A stretch of DNA of 64,000 nt from an uncultured Collinsella sp. (GCA_900541065.1 UQIE01000003.1:62001-126000); one strand, 5' to 3'; positions 24,783 to 34,116 are shown, counted from the first letter of the stretch. The notes: generated by a model not told the origin, from the sequence alone. A program made the numbers and translations.

Positions 24783-24830
24783 CGGGTGGTTATTGAAGAC
24801 TTATAAACCATAGACGCGCTGTTTGATGGA

Positions 24831-24860
24831 GGCGCCGGAGCCGTGACGGGCTTCGGCGCC
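24831..24860 (+). terminator. Terminator hairpin between DUF4097 gene and elp3
   Basis: GGCGCCG-G-AGCC pairs with GGGCT-T-CGGCGCC, followed by TTTGCCTTT. It lies only 20 bases before elp3, so elp3 may be driven by a promoter overlapping it or by read-through. Confidence 0.65.
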
Positions 24861-24880
24861 TTTGCCTTTACAATGGGGGC

Positions 24881-26788
24881 ATGGAACAGATTATCTTGAA
24901 CATACTTGAGGCTCTGCGTCGCGGCGAGATCGTGGACGACAAAGCGCTCGTCAAATTGATACATGCCGAGGCGCGCCGCGAGGGTGCCGACAAACGCGAT
25001 TTGGCCAAGCGCCGCCTGCTGCCGTTTTACCAGCGGGTTAAACGTGAGGAGCCGGCTCGGTGGGCTGCGTGGAATGTCGATTCCGATCTGGAACGTCAAC
25101 TGCTGCAGGTGCTGCGTATGAAGCCGCGCCGCACGGCTTCGGGCGTGGCGACCATTACCGTCATCACCAAGCCCTGGCCGTGCTCGGGCGATTGCCTGTT
25201 TTGCCCCAACGACCTGCGCATGCCCAAGAGCTATCTGCACGCCGAGCCGGCATGCGCCCGTGCGGAGCAAAATTGCTTTGACCCGTATCTGCAGGTGAGT
25301 GCCCGTTTGACGGCGCTTTCGCAGATGGGGCATGCGACCGACAAGATAGAGCTCATTGTGCTCGGTGGCACCTGGAGCGACTATCCGCAAGGGTATCAGA
25401 CATGGTTTATGTCAGAGCTTTTCCGTGCGCTCAATGACGATGCCGTCGCCGGCGTGGCTGCCAACCCCATGTTGGCGCGTCCGGGCATCAGCCGTGCCGA
25501 GGCGGGGCGTCTACTCGATGACGCTCCCGCCGATGCCCTGCCGCCGGTGGTAACAGAGCGCCGTGAGCGCTATCGGGCTGCCGGTATTGCGACCGACGAG
25601 GCCGAGCTTGCGAGCGGTGTTGCCGACGAGCAGGGGCGTGTGGATGTTGCCGTGGGCGGCTATAACCGCGCGGTGAGTCGTCTGTACGGCCCTGGTACGC
25701 CGTGGGGCGAGGTCGCCGAGTGGCAGACGACCACGATGGAGGAGCTTGAACGTCAGCAGCGCATCAACGAGACGGCGAAGCATCGCGTGGTGGGGCTCGT
25801 TATCGAGACGCGCCCCGATGCCGTGACGCCACAGGCGCTCACGCTCATTCGTCGCCTGGGCTGCACCAAGATTCAGATGGGCATCCAAAGCCTTGACCAG
25901 CACCTGCTCGATATCAACGAGCGTCGCATTTCGGTGGCGCAGATCGAGCGGGCGTTTTCGCTTGCGCGCCTGTTTGGCTTTAAGATCCACGCGCATTTTA
26001 TGCTTAACTTGCTGGGCGCCACGCCCGAGGGGGACAAGCGCGACTACGAGTGCTTTATGACCGAGGGGGCCTTTATGCCCGACGAGGTCAAGGTCTACCC
26101 GTGCGCGCTCATCGAGGGCTCGCGTCTGGTGGGCTGCTATGAGCGCGGCGAGTGGCGTCCCTATACCGAGGAAGAGCTGCTCGATGTATTGGCCGACGAC
26201 ATCGTGGTGACGCCGGCGTTCTGCCGCATCAGTCGCATGATCCGCGACTTTAGCTCCGACGACATCATGGTGGGCAACAAGAAACCCAACCTGCGCCAGC
26301 TCGTTGAGAACCGCTTGGCGGCTCGTGGGGAAGGCGCGACGGTGCGCGAGATTCGCTATCGTGAGATCAGTACCGCGGGTGCCGACTTGGACGAGCTATC
26401 TCTTGATGAGGAAGTGACGTACGAGACACCGGTGACTTACGAGCGCTTTTTGCAGTGGGTGACGCAGCAGGGCAAGATCGCGGGCTTTTTGCGGTTGTCG
26501 CTGCCCGACCATTCGTTTGTTGCCGCGCATGCGGACGAGTTGCCGACGACGCCGGACGAGGCGATGATTCGCGAGGTGCACGTGTATGGCATGGCGGCAC
26601 GCGTGGGTGACCAGGGCCAGGCGGCGCAGCATCACGGGTTGGGGCGTTTGCTCGTAGAGCGTGCGTGCGAGATTGCCCGGGATGCCGGCTATGCGCGCAT
26701 CAACGTGATCAGCGCGATTGGTACGCGCGAGTACTATCGCCATCTTGGATTTTATGACCATGGCCTTTATCTGCAAAAGGAGCTCTAG
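24881..26788 (+). CDS. elp3: Elp3: tRNA U34 carboxymethyl-modifying radical SAM/GNAT enzyme
   Basis: 635 residues. Elp3 installs a carboxymethyl group at C5 of the tRNA wobble uridine, using acetyl-CoA and radical SAM chemistry. An N-terminal helical region (1-85) precedes the radical SAM domain with the cluster cysteines in PWPCSGDCLFCPNDLRMPKS and the family motif IELIVLGGTWSDYPQGYQ. The C-terminal acetyltransferase domain (about 500-635) has QHHGLGRLLVERACEIARDA and GTREYYRHLGFYDHG. Length and architecture match bacterial Elp3. A Trm9-like methyltransferase gene lies nearby. It is directly followed (no gap) by a spermidine-synthase-like gene. Confidence 0.93.
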   Translation: MEQIILNILEALRRGEIVDDKALVKLIHAEARREGADKRDLAKRRLLPFYQRVKREEPARWAAWNVDSDLERQLLQVLRMKPRRTASGVATITVITKPWPCSGDCLFCPNDLRMPKSYLHAEPACARAEQNCFDPYLQVSARLTALSQMGHATDKIELIVLGGTWSDYPQGYQTWFMSELFRALNDDAVAGVAANPMLARPGISRAEAGRLLDDAPADALPPVVTERRERYRAAGIATDEAELASGVADEQGRVDVAVGGYNRAVSRLYGPGTPWGEVAEWQTTTMEELERQQRINETAKHRVVGLVIETRPDAVTPQALTLIRRLGCTKIQMGIQSLDQHLLDINERRISVAQIERAFSLARLFGFKIHAHFMLNLLGATPEGDKRDYECFMTEGAFMPDEVKVYPCALIEGSRLVGCYERGEWRPYTEEELLDVLADDIVVTPAFCRISRMIRDFSSDDIMVGNKKPNLRQLVENRLAARGEGATVREIRYREISTAGADLDELSLDEEVTYETPVTYERFLQWVTQQGKIAGFLRLSLPDHSFVAAHADELPTTPDEAMIREVHVYGMAARVGDQGQAAQHHGLGRLLVERACEIARDAGYARINVISAIGTREYYRHLGFYDHGLYLQKEL

Positions 26789-27667
26789 ATGAACAAGCCA
26801 AGTGTTTCTGCCGGCGTCGTTGCCGGCGTTGCTCTGGGGGCCGCGGCGCTTGGTGCGGCCGCTGTCGCTGTTCGTGCTGCCTGTCTGCAAGTTGCGCGAA
26901 CCCGCAATGGGTTGGCGCGTGTGAAGCGCGTGCACGATGAGTGCGGCGATGAGATTCGCGTGTTGGTGCAAGGCGGCGTCTACCAAAGCGCGAGCTATGT
27001 CGGTGAGCGTTGGGCCGAGCCCGTCTTTGCGTACTATCGTGCGTTTGACGACGTGTTTGAGTCCGAGGATGCGATGCGCGACGCTTATGGTCACGGCATC
27101 GACCGTATGCTTATGCTGGGCGGCGGCGGGTTTGCCTATCCTAAATTCGCCCTGATGTCGCACGAGGGCTTGCGCATGGACGTCATCGAGTATGACGGAG
27201 AGATTACGCGCCTGGCGCGCCGCTGGTTCTACCTAGACGAGCTGGAGCGCGCGGCGGGCGATCGCCTGCGGGTGATAACCGCTGAGGCTCGCTCGTATCT
27301 GGGTGTGACGAGCGTGGGCCATCGTCGCTACGACGTGGTCGTGAGCGATTGCTTTGGCGGTGCCGAGCCCGTGCGCGAGCTGGCGACCGTTGAAGCGTTG
27401 CGTTTAGTGCGGGGCAGCCTAAATGTTGGGGGCGTCTACGTCGCCAATATCGTGAGCGCAAACGAGGGGAGCGACGTGACGTTCCTGCGCGACTGCGCTG
27501 CCACGGCACTCGAGGTATTCGCCCATGCCTGGGTGGTCCCGTGCGGCGATGCGGAGTTCGGCGGCGAGGAGAACTACCTGCTCATCGCCAGCGACGGCAA
27601 CTACGCCTTTGCCGAAGCCGTGCCCTTCGACACCGACTTCATCGGCACCGTTCTTCACGACAAATAG
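26789..27667 (+). CDS. Spermidine synthase-like protein with N-terminal membrane segment
   Basis: 292 residues. Residues 8-30 form an Ala/Val-rich hydrophobic segment. The rest resembles the Rossmann fold of the spermidine synthase superfamily: MLMLGGGGFAYPKF (nucleotide-binding loop), VIEYDGEITRLARRWF (acidic residue after strand 2), and VVVSDCFGGAEPV at the catalytic-loop position. Family members without a complete aminopropyltransferase site are often of unknown function, so polyamine synthesis should not be assumed. The ATG directly follows the elp3 stop codon, indicating translational coupling. Confidence 0.75.
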   Translation: MNKPSVSAGVVAGVALGAAALGAAAVAVRAACLQVARTRNGLARVKRVHDECGDEIRVLVQGGVYQSASYVGERWAEPVFAYYRAFDDVFESEDAMRDAYGHGIDRMLMLGGGGFAYPKFALMSHEGLRMDVIEYDGEITRLARRWFYLDELERAAGDRLRVITAEARSYLGVTSVGHRRYDVVVSDCFGGAEPVRELATVEALRLVRGSLNVGGVYVANIVSANEGSDVTFLRDCAATALEVFAHAWVVPCGDAEFGGEENYLLIASDGNYAFAEAVPFDTDFIGTVLHDK

Positions 27668-27693
27668 GTCTCCCCGTCCCAAAAAGACTGGTC

Positions 27694-30138
27694 TTAGGCG
27701 TGGTCGCGCCAGCCGAGAACGCGCTGCTTCATGCCTTCGATGTCGAGCACGCCTTCGGCAAAGCCTTTGCGCACGAGCTCCTCGGGAACGTACTCGTCGT
27801 AGCGATCAAAATAAGGCACCTCGCCGGGATAGACGAGCTCGATGGGATTGAAGTCCTTCTCGGCCTCGGCGGCGAGCACCTCAAAGAACGTCTCCTCGTC
27901 AGCCTTCATCTTAAACTGCATAAAGTACGGGCGCGATGGGTCGAGTCCGCGAAGGCCCAGCTCCGCGGCACATTTAATCTTGAGCATACGTTCGAGCGCC
28001 AGAAAGGCGTAGCTGCCCAACCAGGGGAAGAGCACCCAGGTATCGCCGCCCAGGTTGATGAGTGGCTTGGTCCCTGCGCCCGAAATCTCGGCCGTATGGC
28101 GAGCCTGCGCCAAGCGGGCCCGCGCGTTACCCATAAGGTACGGATATGCCGCGTGCTCGTTGAGCGCCTTGCGCATGCGCTCGAGTACATGTGTGTTGAT
28201 ATCACCGGGGCAGTCGCCAAAGTAGGCCGGCACACGGCCCTTGACCTGCGTGGCAAAGACGGTATGGCGCTTCCAGTCCACTTCCTCGACAATCCAGCAG
28301 TGTCCGGCGATGGCGATGCGCTCACCGGGCGGTGGCGGGTTGACGATCGTGCCCAATTCGGCCGACTCGCTACGAACGGTGAACTCCTCGTTTTCCTGGA
28401 ATACGGCGTAGAACTTAAAGTTGTTAATGATGCGCTCTCCCGCGAGACCCACGATGAGTCCGCCGCCCTCGGTGACCTGGATATGGTCGATCTTAATGAG
28501 GTGACGAAGCAATACGCGATAGTCATCGGCCGAGATGCGATGGAAATAGCTGAGCGTGAGCACGCGCTGGGCAAGTTCGGCCGGCGTGAGCTCGCCGGTG
28601 CTGGCGAGGGTCGACATAGTCTGGTGATAGAGCAGGCTGTAGGGGAGTCGATCGAGCTCGGGCGGCTCGACCCACTTTTCCTCGCGATAGAGTTGTACGA
28701 GCGCGATACCCTGCAGGAGCTTCCATGGAATGGTTTCGGGCATCATCGTGCGCGGTTCGGGCTCTTCCTCGCGCATGACAAACCACATCTCGGGCGGAAG
28801 GTCGCGGCGTCCCGTGCGGCCCATTCGCTGCAAAAAGGAGCTGACGGTAAACGGCGCATCGATCTGGAACGCGCGCTCCAGGCGGCCGATATCGATACCG
28901 AGCTCCAGCGTAGAGGTGGTGACGGTTGTCTGCGCCTGCTCCTCGTCGCGCATGAGCTCCTCGGCCGTCTCGCGCAGCGATGCCGAAAGGTTGCCGTGAT
29001 GGATTAGAAAGCGGTCGGGCTCGTGTCGACTTTCGCAGTAGCTGCGCAGCATGGAACACACGGCCTCTGCCTCCTCACGCGAGTTGGCAAAGACCAGGCA
29101 CTTGCGGCCGCGCGTATGCTCAAAGATATAGCCCATACCGGGGTCGGCGTTGTCGGGCGCCGTGTCGGTGGGGTTGAGAAGCGCCTGCTTGGTCGCTCGT
29201 GGGATGTCGACTTCGCCCTCGGGGGCCGAGGAAGTGCGACGGTCTTTGGGAGCGGCCTTGCCCCGTGCCCGCTCACGACGTTGACGGCGTTCCTCCTGTG
29301 TAAGCTGTCCGCTGTGGCGCACGTCTTGGGCGCCAGCCGGCAGCGCCGCGGGCGCCGCCGGCTCAATACGCTCGCAAGCAAGCATCTCGGCTTCTTGTGG
29401 ACCCGTGCTCTCGAATCCCCACTGCTGTGCCTGGGGACCCGAGTTGTAGAAGTGCTCCATGGAGATGCGCCACACGCGGCGCGGTTCCTCAAAGCGGGGG
29501 ATGATGCAATCGCGTCCTGTTCCCTGTGAGAGAAAGGCGCCCGTGCGCTCGGGGTCGCCGATGGTGGCAGAAAGGCCGATGCGGCGGGGCTGCACGCCCG
29601 CCATGCGCGAGAGGCGCTCGATAAGGCAGAGCGTCTGACCGCCGCGGTCGCCGCGCATGAGCGAATGAACCTCGTCGATAACCACATAGCGCAGGTCGCA
29701 GAACATACGAGGGATTGCCATGTGCTTATGGATCAGGAGCGCCTCGAGCGACTCAGGCGTAATCTGCAAGATACCGCTCGGTTTTTTGATGAGCTTAGCC
29801 TTGTGCGACTGCGAAACATCGCCATGCCAGTGCCAGACGGGGATATCGGCCTCTTCGCACAGGTCGTTGAGGCGGACGAACTGATCATTGATGAGTACCT
29901 TGAGGGGGCCGATGTAGAGGGCGCCAACGCTCGCGGGCGGGTTCTCCCAAAACTCGGTCAGGATGGGAAAGAAGGCTGCCTCGGTTTTGCCGGAAGCCGT
30001 GGATGCCGTCAGGAGCACATTGTCCTGAGTGTTAAAGATGGCATCAGCTGCTGCAACCTGGATGGAGCGTAGACTCTCCCAATCGTGGGAGTAGATGAAG
30101 TCTTGGATAAACGGGGCGTAGCGGTCAAAGGCGTTCAC
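27694..30138 (-). CDS. sngC: Shango system helicase SngC (Lhr/BrxHI-like)
   Basis: DEAD/DEAH-box helicase of 814 residues, third gene of a three-gene operon. Motif I is TASTASGKTEAAF, motif Ia IGPLKVLINDQF, motif II VVIDEVHSLMRGDRG, motif III LSATIGD, motif VI QRMGRTGRRDLP. A charged insertion (about residues 270-320) separates the RecA domains, and a long C-terminal region follows. It belongs with the Lhr-type helicases found in Shango and BREX-2 (BrxHI). Start GTG 30138 follows AGGAGG; an in-frame TTG lies at 30168. A 116-base gap holding a hairpin repeat separates it from sngB. Confidence 0.82.
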   Translation of the reverse strand: MNAFDRYAPFIQDFIYSHDWESLRSIQVAAADAIFNTQDNVLLTASTASGKTEAAFFPILTEFWENPPASVGALYIGPLKVLINDQFVRLNDLCEEADIPVWHWHGDVSQSHKAKLIKKPSGILQITPESLEALLIHKHMAIPRMFCDLRYVVIDEVHSLMRGDRGGQTLCLIERLSRMAGVQPRRIGLSATIGDPERTGAFLSQGTGRDCIIPRFEEPRRVWRISMEHFYNSGPQAQQWGFESTGPQEAEMLACERIEPAAPAALPAGAQDVRHSGQLTQEERRQRRERARGKAAPKDRRTSSAPEGEVDIPRATKQALLNPTDTAPDNADPGMGYIFEHTRGRKCLVFANSREEAEAVCSMLRSYCESRHEPDRFLIHHGNLSASLRETAEELMRDEEQAQTTVTTSTLELGIDIGRLERAFQIDAPFTVSSFLQRMGRTGRRDLPPEMWFVMREEEPEPRTMMPETIPWKLLQGIALVQLYREEKWVEPPELDRLPYSLLYHQTMSTLASTGELTPAELAQRVLTLSYFHRISADDYRVLLRHLIKIDHIQVTEGGGLIVGLAGERIINNFKFYAVFQENEEFTVRSESAELGTIVNPPPPGERIAIAGHCWIVEEVDWKRHTVFATQVKGRVPAYFGDCPGDINTHVLERMRKALNEHAAYPYLMGNARARLAQARHTAEISGAGTKPLINLGGDTWVLFPWLGSYAFLALERMLKIKCAAELGLRGLDPSRPYFMQFKMKADEETFFEVLAAEAEKDFNPIELVYPGEVPYFDRYDEYVPEELVRKGFAEGVLDIEGMKQRVLGWRDHA

Positions 30139-30219
30139 GGGGCCTCCTTTCAAAAACGAATCTCTCAATGCGGTGGGCAGTGGCTTGCTGCATTACTGCC
30201 TCGACGTTTGCCCAGATAA

Positions 30220-30256
30220 AACCTGCCAAAATAAACCTGTCCCTTTTTGGCAGGTT
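30220..30256. repeat. GGGACAGG hairpin repeat between sngB and sngC
   Basis: Perfect 11-bp arms AACCTGCCAAA (30220-30230) and TTTGGCAGGTT (30246-30256). The loop carries GGGACAGG on the minus strand, as in the repeats at 15281 and 16112. The right arm overlaps the sngB stop codon. Confidence 0.65.
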
Positions 30257-31559
30257 AGATGGTGAATTCGGCGAAGTTGCGGTCGCCGCCTGCGGTGCCG
30301 GCGTCGCCTGTTGCGGCTGCCGGCGCCAGCGCGTCGCCGCCGACGCTTTGCAGCAACTCGGCCACATTTGCATCGGGGTTCTGACACAGGATATCGAGCA
30401 GCTCGATAAAGTCACGAATGACCTCACGGGGCGTCAGGTGCGTATCGGCTCCCACGCGGCCAAACTCAATCTTGAGAAAGTTCACCAAGTCGTTCTCGGT
30501 AAGCGTGGGCGTCCAGCCAAAGTAGCCGGCATGGATCTGCATGAGCTTTTCGATGAGCACCAGCAGCTCCTCGTAGGTGAGCGGCTGCAGGCGGATGATG
30601 GGCGCGAGCATGTCTTTGAGATCATCTCGCGCAAAGCGACCCTGAGCGAGTCGGCTGCGCAGAGCTTCGTAGGAGAACACGCCGCGGCGGCGGTCTTCGA
30701 TGGAGGTTGGCGTGCCGCCCATGATCATGCCCAGGTACTGCGCCTTGCCCTGGAGCGTGTCGTTGTACATAGTCAGGATCTTCTCGTAGTTGTATTGGCG
30801 CGTGATCGCGTTGGGAATCTTGTACAGATTCACGAGTTCGTCGATGAGCACCAGCATGCCCTTGTATCCGCTGCAGACCAAAAAGCGTGCAATGAGCTTA
30901 ACGTAGTCGTACCAGTCGTCATCGCTGATGATGGTCGAGGAGCCCAGCTCAGCGCGTGCCTCGCTCTTGGTGCGGTACTCGCCGCGAATCCATTTGGTCA
31001 CGCGGCTCATAGCCTCTTCATCGCCCTCGGATACGGCCATGCGATAGCGGCGGAGCATGCGGGTGAAGTCGAAGCCGTGGACCATCTCCTCGAGCGGGGC
31101 CAGTTGGGCATTGACGACCGACTCGTCGACGTCGGCACACGAGGCGACCCAGCGATCCAAAATAAGGTTGAGCGCACCACCCTCGGGGCGCGTCTTGGTC
31201 GATATATTGCGGATGAGCTCGCGGTAGGTGGCAAGGCCCTGTCCCTGACCGCCCTGCAGGCGGCGCTCGGGCGACAGGTCGGCATCAGCGACGACGAATC
31301 CCTCGCCCATGGCGTGCGTGCGGATGGTCTGGAGCAAAAAGCTCTTGCCGGCGCCGTAACGACCGACTAAGAAGCGGAAGCTCGCGCCGCCATCGGCGAT
31401 GAGACTCAAATCGGTGAGCAGGGCGCGAATCTCGACCTCGCGACCCACGGTGATATAGGGAAGGCCGATGCGCGGGACCACGCCGCCCTTGAGCGAGTTA
31501 AGGATAACGGCGGCGACGCGTTTGGGTACACGGGGCGCTGCGGATGCGGTATCACTCAT
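30255..31559 (-). CDS. sngB: Shango system ATPase SngB (DUF2791, BrxC/BrxD-like)
   Basis: AAA-type ATPase of 434 residues, DUF2791 family, related to the BREX ATP-binding protein BrxD. Walker A is LVGRYGAGKSFLLQT (about residue 64 on), Walker B is MLVLIDELVNLYK, and the sensor region MGGTPTSIEDRRRGVFSYEA is typical. An Ala/Gly-rich linker ends the protein. The start overlaps the sngA stop by eight bases (ATGAGTGA), so the two are translationally coupled. In Shango systems this ATPase works with the TerB protein SngA and helicase SngC against phage; the exact mechanism is not derivable here. Confidence 0.85.
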   Translation of the reverse strand: MSDTASAAPRVPKRVAAVILNSLKGGVVPRIGLPYITVGREVEIRALLTDLSLIADGGASFRFLVGRYGAGKSFLLQTIRTHAMGEGFVVADADLSPERRLQGGQGQGLATYRELIRNISTKTRPEGGALNLILDRWVASCADVDESVVNAQLAPLEEMVHGFDFTRMLRRYRMAVSEGDEEAMSRVTKWIRGEYRTKSEARAELGSSTIISDDDWYDYVKLIARFLVCSGYKGMLVLIDELVNLYKIPNAITRQYNYEKILTMYNDTLQGKAQYLGMIMGGTPTSIEDRRRGVFSYEALRSRLAQGRFARDDLKDMLAPIIRLQPLTYEELLVLIEKLMQIHAGYFGWTPTLTENDLVNFLKIEFGRVGADTHLTPREVIRDFIELLDILCQNPDANVAELLQSVGGDALAPAAATGDAGTAGGDRNFAEFTI

Positions 31560-33312
31560 GGTCTAGGTATCCTCTCACGTCTGCTTCGTAGTCCTCGATA
31601 ATCTGCGGCCCTGCCGCGCTAAATTCAATTACGGTGTCGCCCACCAGGTCAAAGAGCGCCTCGTTGATGCTGTCGACGAGCATGTCCTCGCTCTGCCCCG
31701 ATTGCACTACCGCCGATTCCGCCTGTACTGCGTTGTGCTCGAGCAGCGCGCGGAGATAGGCGTCTGCGGCAGGCGTGAGTTCGTTCGTGGCGTCAGCGGG
31801 CGCAACAGCTGCGAACGCGGGCGTCGGCGCGAGAAGCGGTGCCACGACACCAAACTGTTCGGTGGATATGGTTGGCTCGTCGGTCTCGTCCTGCCGAATG
31901 GGTGCCGCGACCGCCTCGACAATCGCGTCGGCTACGGGCTCGGCTTCCGGTTGCCCTGAGTCCGCTGCCTCGGCTTCCACAGGTGCGCCGTCCTCGCGCT
32001 CTTCGTCGATTAAAAGTGCTTCGCGCGTTTGCGCAGCGGCGCTCCGAATGTGCCCCAGCTGACTCAGATCGATATCGATCTTGACGGGCTGGTGTGCGGC
32101 GTCCCACGAAAGCCATGCCATGATCTCGTCATCGATAATCTTGGCCAGATATTTGGGGACCTTTTCTTCCTTAAGGGGATGGGCGGGGTCCAGCGCCAGG
32201 CGCAGGCGTTGGTCGCAGGCGCGCATCATTTCACCGAGCTTGCTGCTCTTTTGCCTACTACCATGGATACGCATACATTCCCAAAAGCCGTTTTGGCAAC
32301 GGTAGATGTGGATGGGATCCAGGCGGTATTCGCAGTCCTCGTGGCGCTCGGGCGCAAAGAATACGGCCGAGGCAAACATGGTGTAGGGCATGGCCGTCTC
32401 CTCCCCAAACAAGCTCGCTACGATGCCGGTCTTTCGGTGCGTGTCATAGTAGCGCGCCATGCGGACATACACGGCGCATGCCACGTGGCGCAGATCGCGG
32501 TGGTGGCTGCGGTCGAGCCGCGAGTTACTTAGGTTGTACGTGGAGAGGGCGTTGATGGCGGCCATGAGTCGCTCCTCGCGCACCTCATCGGGCGGAAGGG
32601 GGAGCGTGGGCTCGGAGGTTTTGCGACGTTTGGGGGTCTGGTCGGACGGTGCCGGTGCCGGTACAAGGTCTCGTGCCGCGCGCCGCAGCTCGATAAGGGC
32701 GTTATCGAACATGACGGTTTTAGAGTCGCGGAGCAGCTTGGGGTCGAGCCCATGGAATACGGCGTAATCCTGCAACCACACGCGTGCAAACCGATCAATG
32801 CCGGGCTCGAAGGCGCGATAGACATCCCAAAAGGCCTTGATCTTGTTAAAACCGTCGAGCGGGTCATCTACGCCAATGCCGCAAATCAGCTCATAGAGAT
32901 ACAGAAAGGCAAAGGACGTAGACGTTTCCTCGACGGTTCCGCGGCGCACTTGGGCACGCCAGGTAAAGTAGCCGCGCAGCTGCCGGTCGCTCATGGCGTT
33001 GTAGGTGGGAAAGTACGACTTAAAGGTGCCGTTGTAGGGACAGTCGTCCTCAAAGTCGGCCATCAGCAGGCCCTGGCGGTAAAAAAGCTCGGCTTCCGAA
33101 AGCCAGCGGCCCGCACCGCCCTTGGGGTCATCCTGCCAGCGCGATATCTCGCGCATTTTACGGTACTGGTCGGGGAGGAAATTCTGCATCTGTCGGCCGG
33201 TTTTGAGAATCGGCTCGTCTGCGTAGACTTCATGTGAGAAGCGGGCAGACTGATGGGTCCGGGCCTCGGCCATAATGCGCTCGATGAGCATCTTGATGTC
33301 CTGGTCGGCCAC
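31552..33312 (-). CDS. sngA: Shango system TerB-domain protein SngA
   Basis: 586 residues, first gene of the operon. The N-terminal ~210 residues match the TerB-N region (MSDRQLRGYFTWRAQVRRG, then FAFLYLYELICGIG). A middle region (about 250-400) follows, then an Ala/Glu/Pro-rich low-complexity linker and a C-terminal helical part. TerB-family domains are linked to tellurite resistance and phage defence. Together with the DUF2791 ATPase and Lhr-like helicase, in the order sngA-sngB-sngC, this matches the Shango anti-phage system. Start ATG 33312 follows GAGGAG. Confidence 0.82.
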   Translation of the reverse strand: MADQDIKMLIERIMAEARTHQSARFSHEVYADEPILKTGRQMQNFLPDQYRKMREISRWQDDPKGGAGRWLSEAELFYRQGLLMADFEDDCPYNGTFKSYFPTYNAMSDRQLRGYFTWRAQVRRGTVEETSTSFAFLYLYELICGIGVDDPLDGFNKIKAFWDVYRAFEPGIDRFARVWLQDYAVFHGLDPKLLRDSKTVMFDNALIELRRAARDLVPAPAPSDQTPKRRKTSEPTLPLPPDEVREERLMAAINALSTYNLSNSRLDRSHHRDLRHVACAVYVRMARYYDTHRKTGIVASLFGEETAMPYTMFASAVFFAPERHEDCEYRLDPIHIYRCQNGFWECMRIHGSRQKSSKLGEMMRACDQRLRLALDPAHPLKEEKVPKYLAKIIDDEIMAWLSWDAAHQPVKIDIDLSQLGHIRSAAAQTREALLIDEEREDGAPVEAEAADSGQPEAEPVADAIVEAVAAPIRQDETDEPTISTEQFGVVAPLLAPTPAFAAVAPADATNELTPAADAYLRALLEHNAVQAESAVVQSGQSEDMLVDSINEALFDLVGDTVIEFSAAGPQIIEDYEADVRGYLDHE

Positions 33313-33399
33313 CGCTCCTCCTCTCGAACGCAGCTACGGTGACCTCATATCATAGCACAGCATCAAACAGGTGTTCGAGATACCGCTGCGTTGATAGAT

Positions 33400-34116
33400 T
33401 TAGAACAGGAGGGCGTAGATGACGGCGATGACGACGGAGGGGAGCATATTGGCCGTGCGGAAGGTCTGAGGACGGATGAGGTTGACGCCGACGCAGAAGA
33501 TGAGCATGGAGCCTACGAGCGAAAGGCTGTTGAGGGCTGCTGTGGTCATGATGGGGGAGAGCGCGCCGGCAAACAACGTGATCGTCCCCTGGAACACGGC
33601 TACGGGCAGGGCCGAGAAGATGCAGCCGCGTCCGAGCGACGCCGTCATGGTGCAGACGATGATGCAGTCCAGTGCGCCCTTGAGGGCAAGCGTTGACCAG
33701 TCGCCGAGCAGGCCGTCCTGGATCGATCCCACAATTGCCATGGCGCCGATACACACGGTGAGTGAAGTCGAGACAAAAGCGTTGGTGAACTCGTTATCGC
33801 CCTCACTGCCGGTCTTGCGCTTGAGCCATTCGCCAAGGTTCTCGATGGCGGCTTCCAAGTTGACGGCCTCGCCGATGAGCGAACCGAGCGCAAATGAGAC
33901 GATGAGCATGGTGGTGCCGGTGGTCGCTAGCGCCTTCCCATCGATAAGGAGCATCTTTTGCATGGTGCCGCCAAGGCCGATAAACAGGACGCACAGCCCC
34001 GATGCTTTCATGAGTGTGTCTTGGATGCGCGGTGTGATGAAGCGGCCGCCCGCTAATCCCAAAAGACCGCCCGCAACTAAAAGCACAACGTTGATGATTG
34101 TTCCCAAGCCCGGCAT
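33400..34116 (-). CDS. DUF554 family membrane protein
   Basis: 238-residue integral membrane protein with about seven hydrophobic segments. DUF554 (YdfK-like) features: GTIINVVLLVAGGLLGL at the N-terminus, a conserved GLCVLFIGLGGTMQ, and SFALGSLIGEAVNLE before a cytoplasmic loop, then MAIVGSIQDGL. Function unknown; often called a putative permease. Start ATG 34116 follows AGGAGGG; the frame stays open to 34185 without a better site. Confidence 0.85.
   Translation of the reverse strand: MPGLGTIINVVLLVAGGLLGLAGGRFITPRIQDTLMKASGLCVLFIGLGGTMQKMLLIDGKALATTGTTMLIVSFALGSLIGEAVNLEAAIENLGEWLKRKTGSEGDNEFTNAFVSTSLTVCIGAMAIVGSIQDGLLGDWSTLALKGALDCIIVCTMTASLGRGCIFSALPVAVFQGTITLFAGALSPIMTTAALNSLSLVGSMLIFCVGVNLIRPQTFRTANMLPSVVIAVIYALLF

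Noticed and set aside
27541..29007. 488-codon frame antisense to sngC
   Set aside because: Shadow of the helicase gene; helicase motifs on the other strand are intact.
27694..33312. A BREX type 2 locus
   Set aside because: The ATPase and helicase are BREX-like, but no PglX methylase, PglZ or other BREX genes are present; the TerB gene fits Shango.
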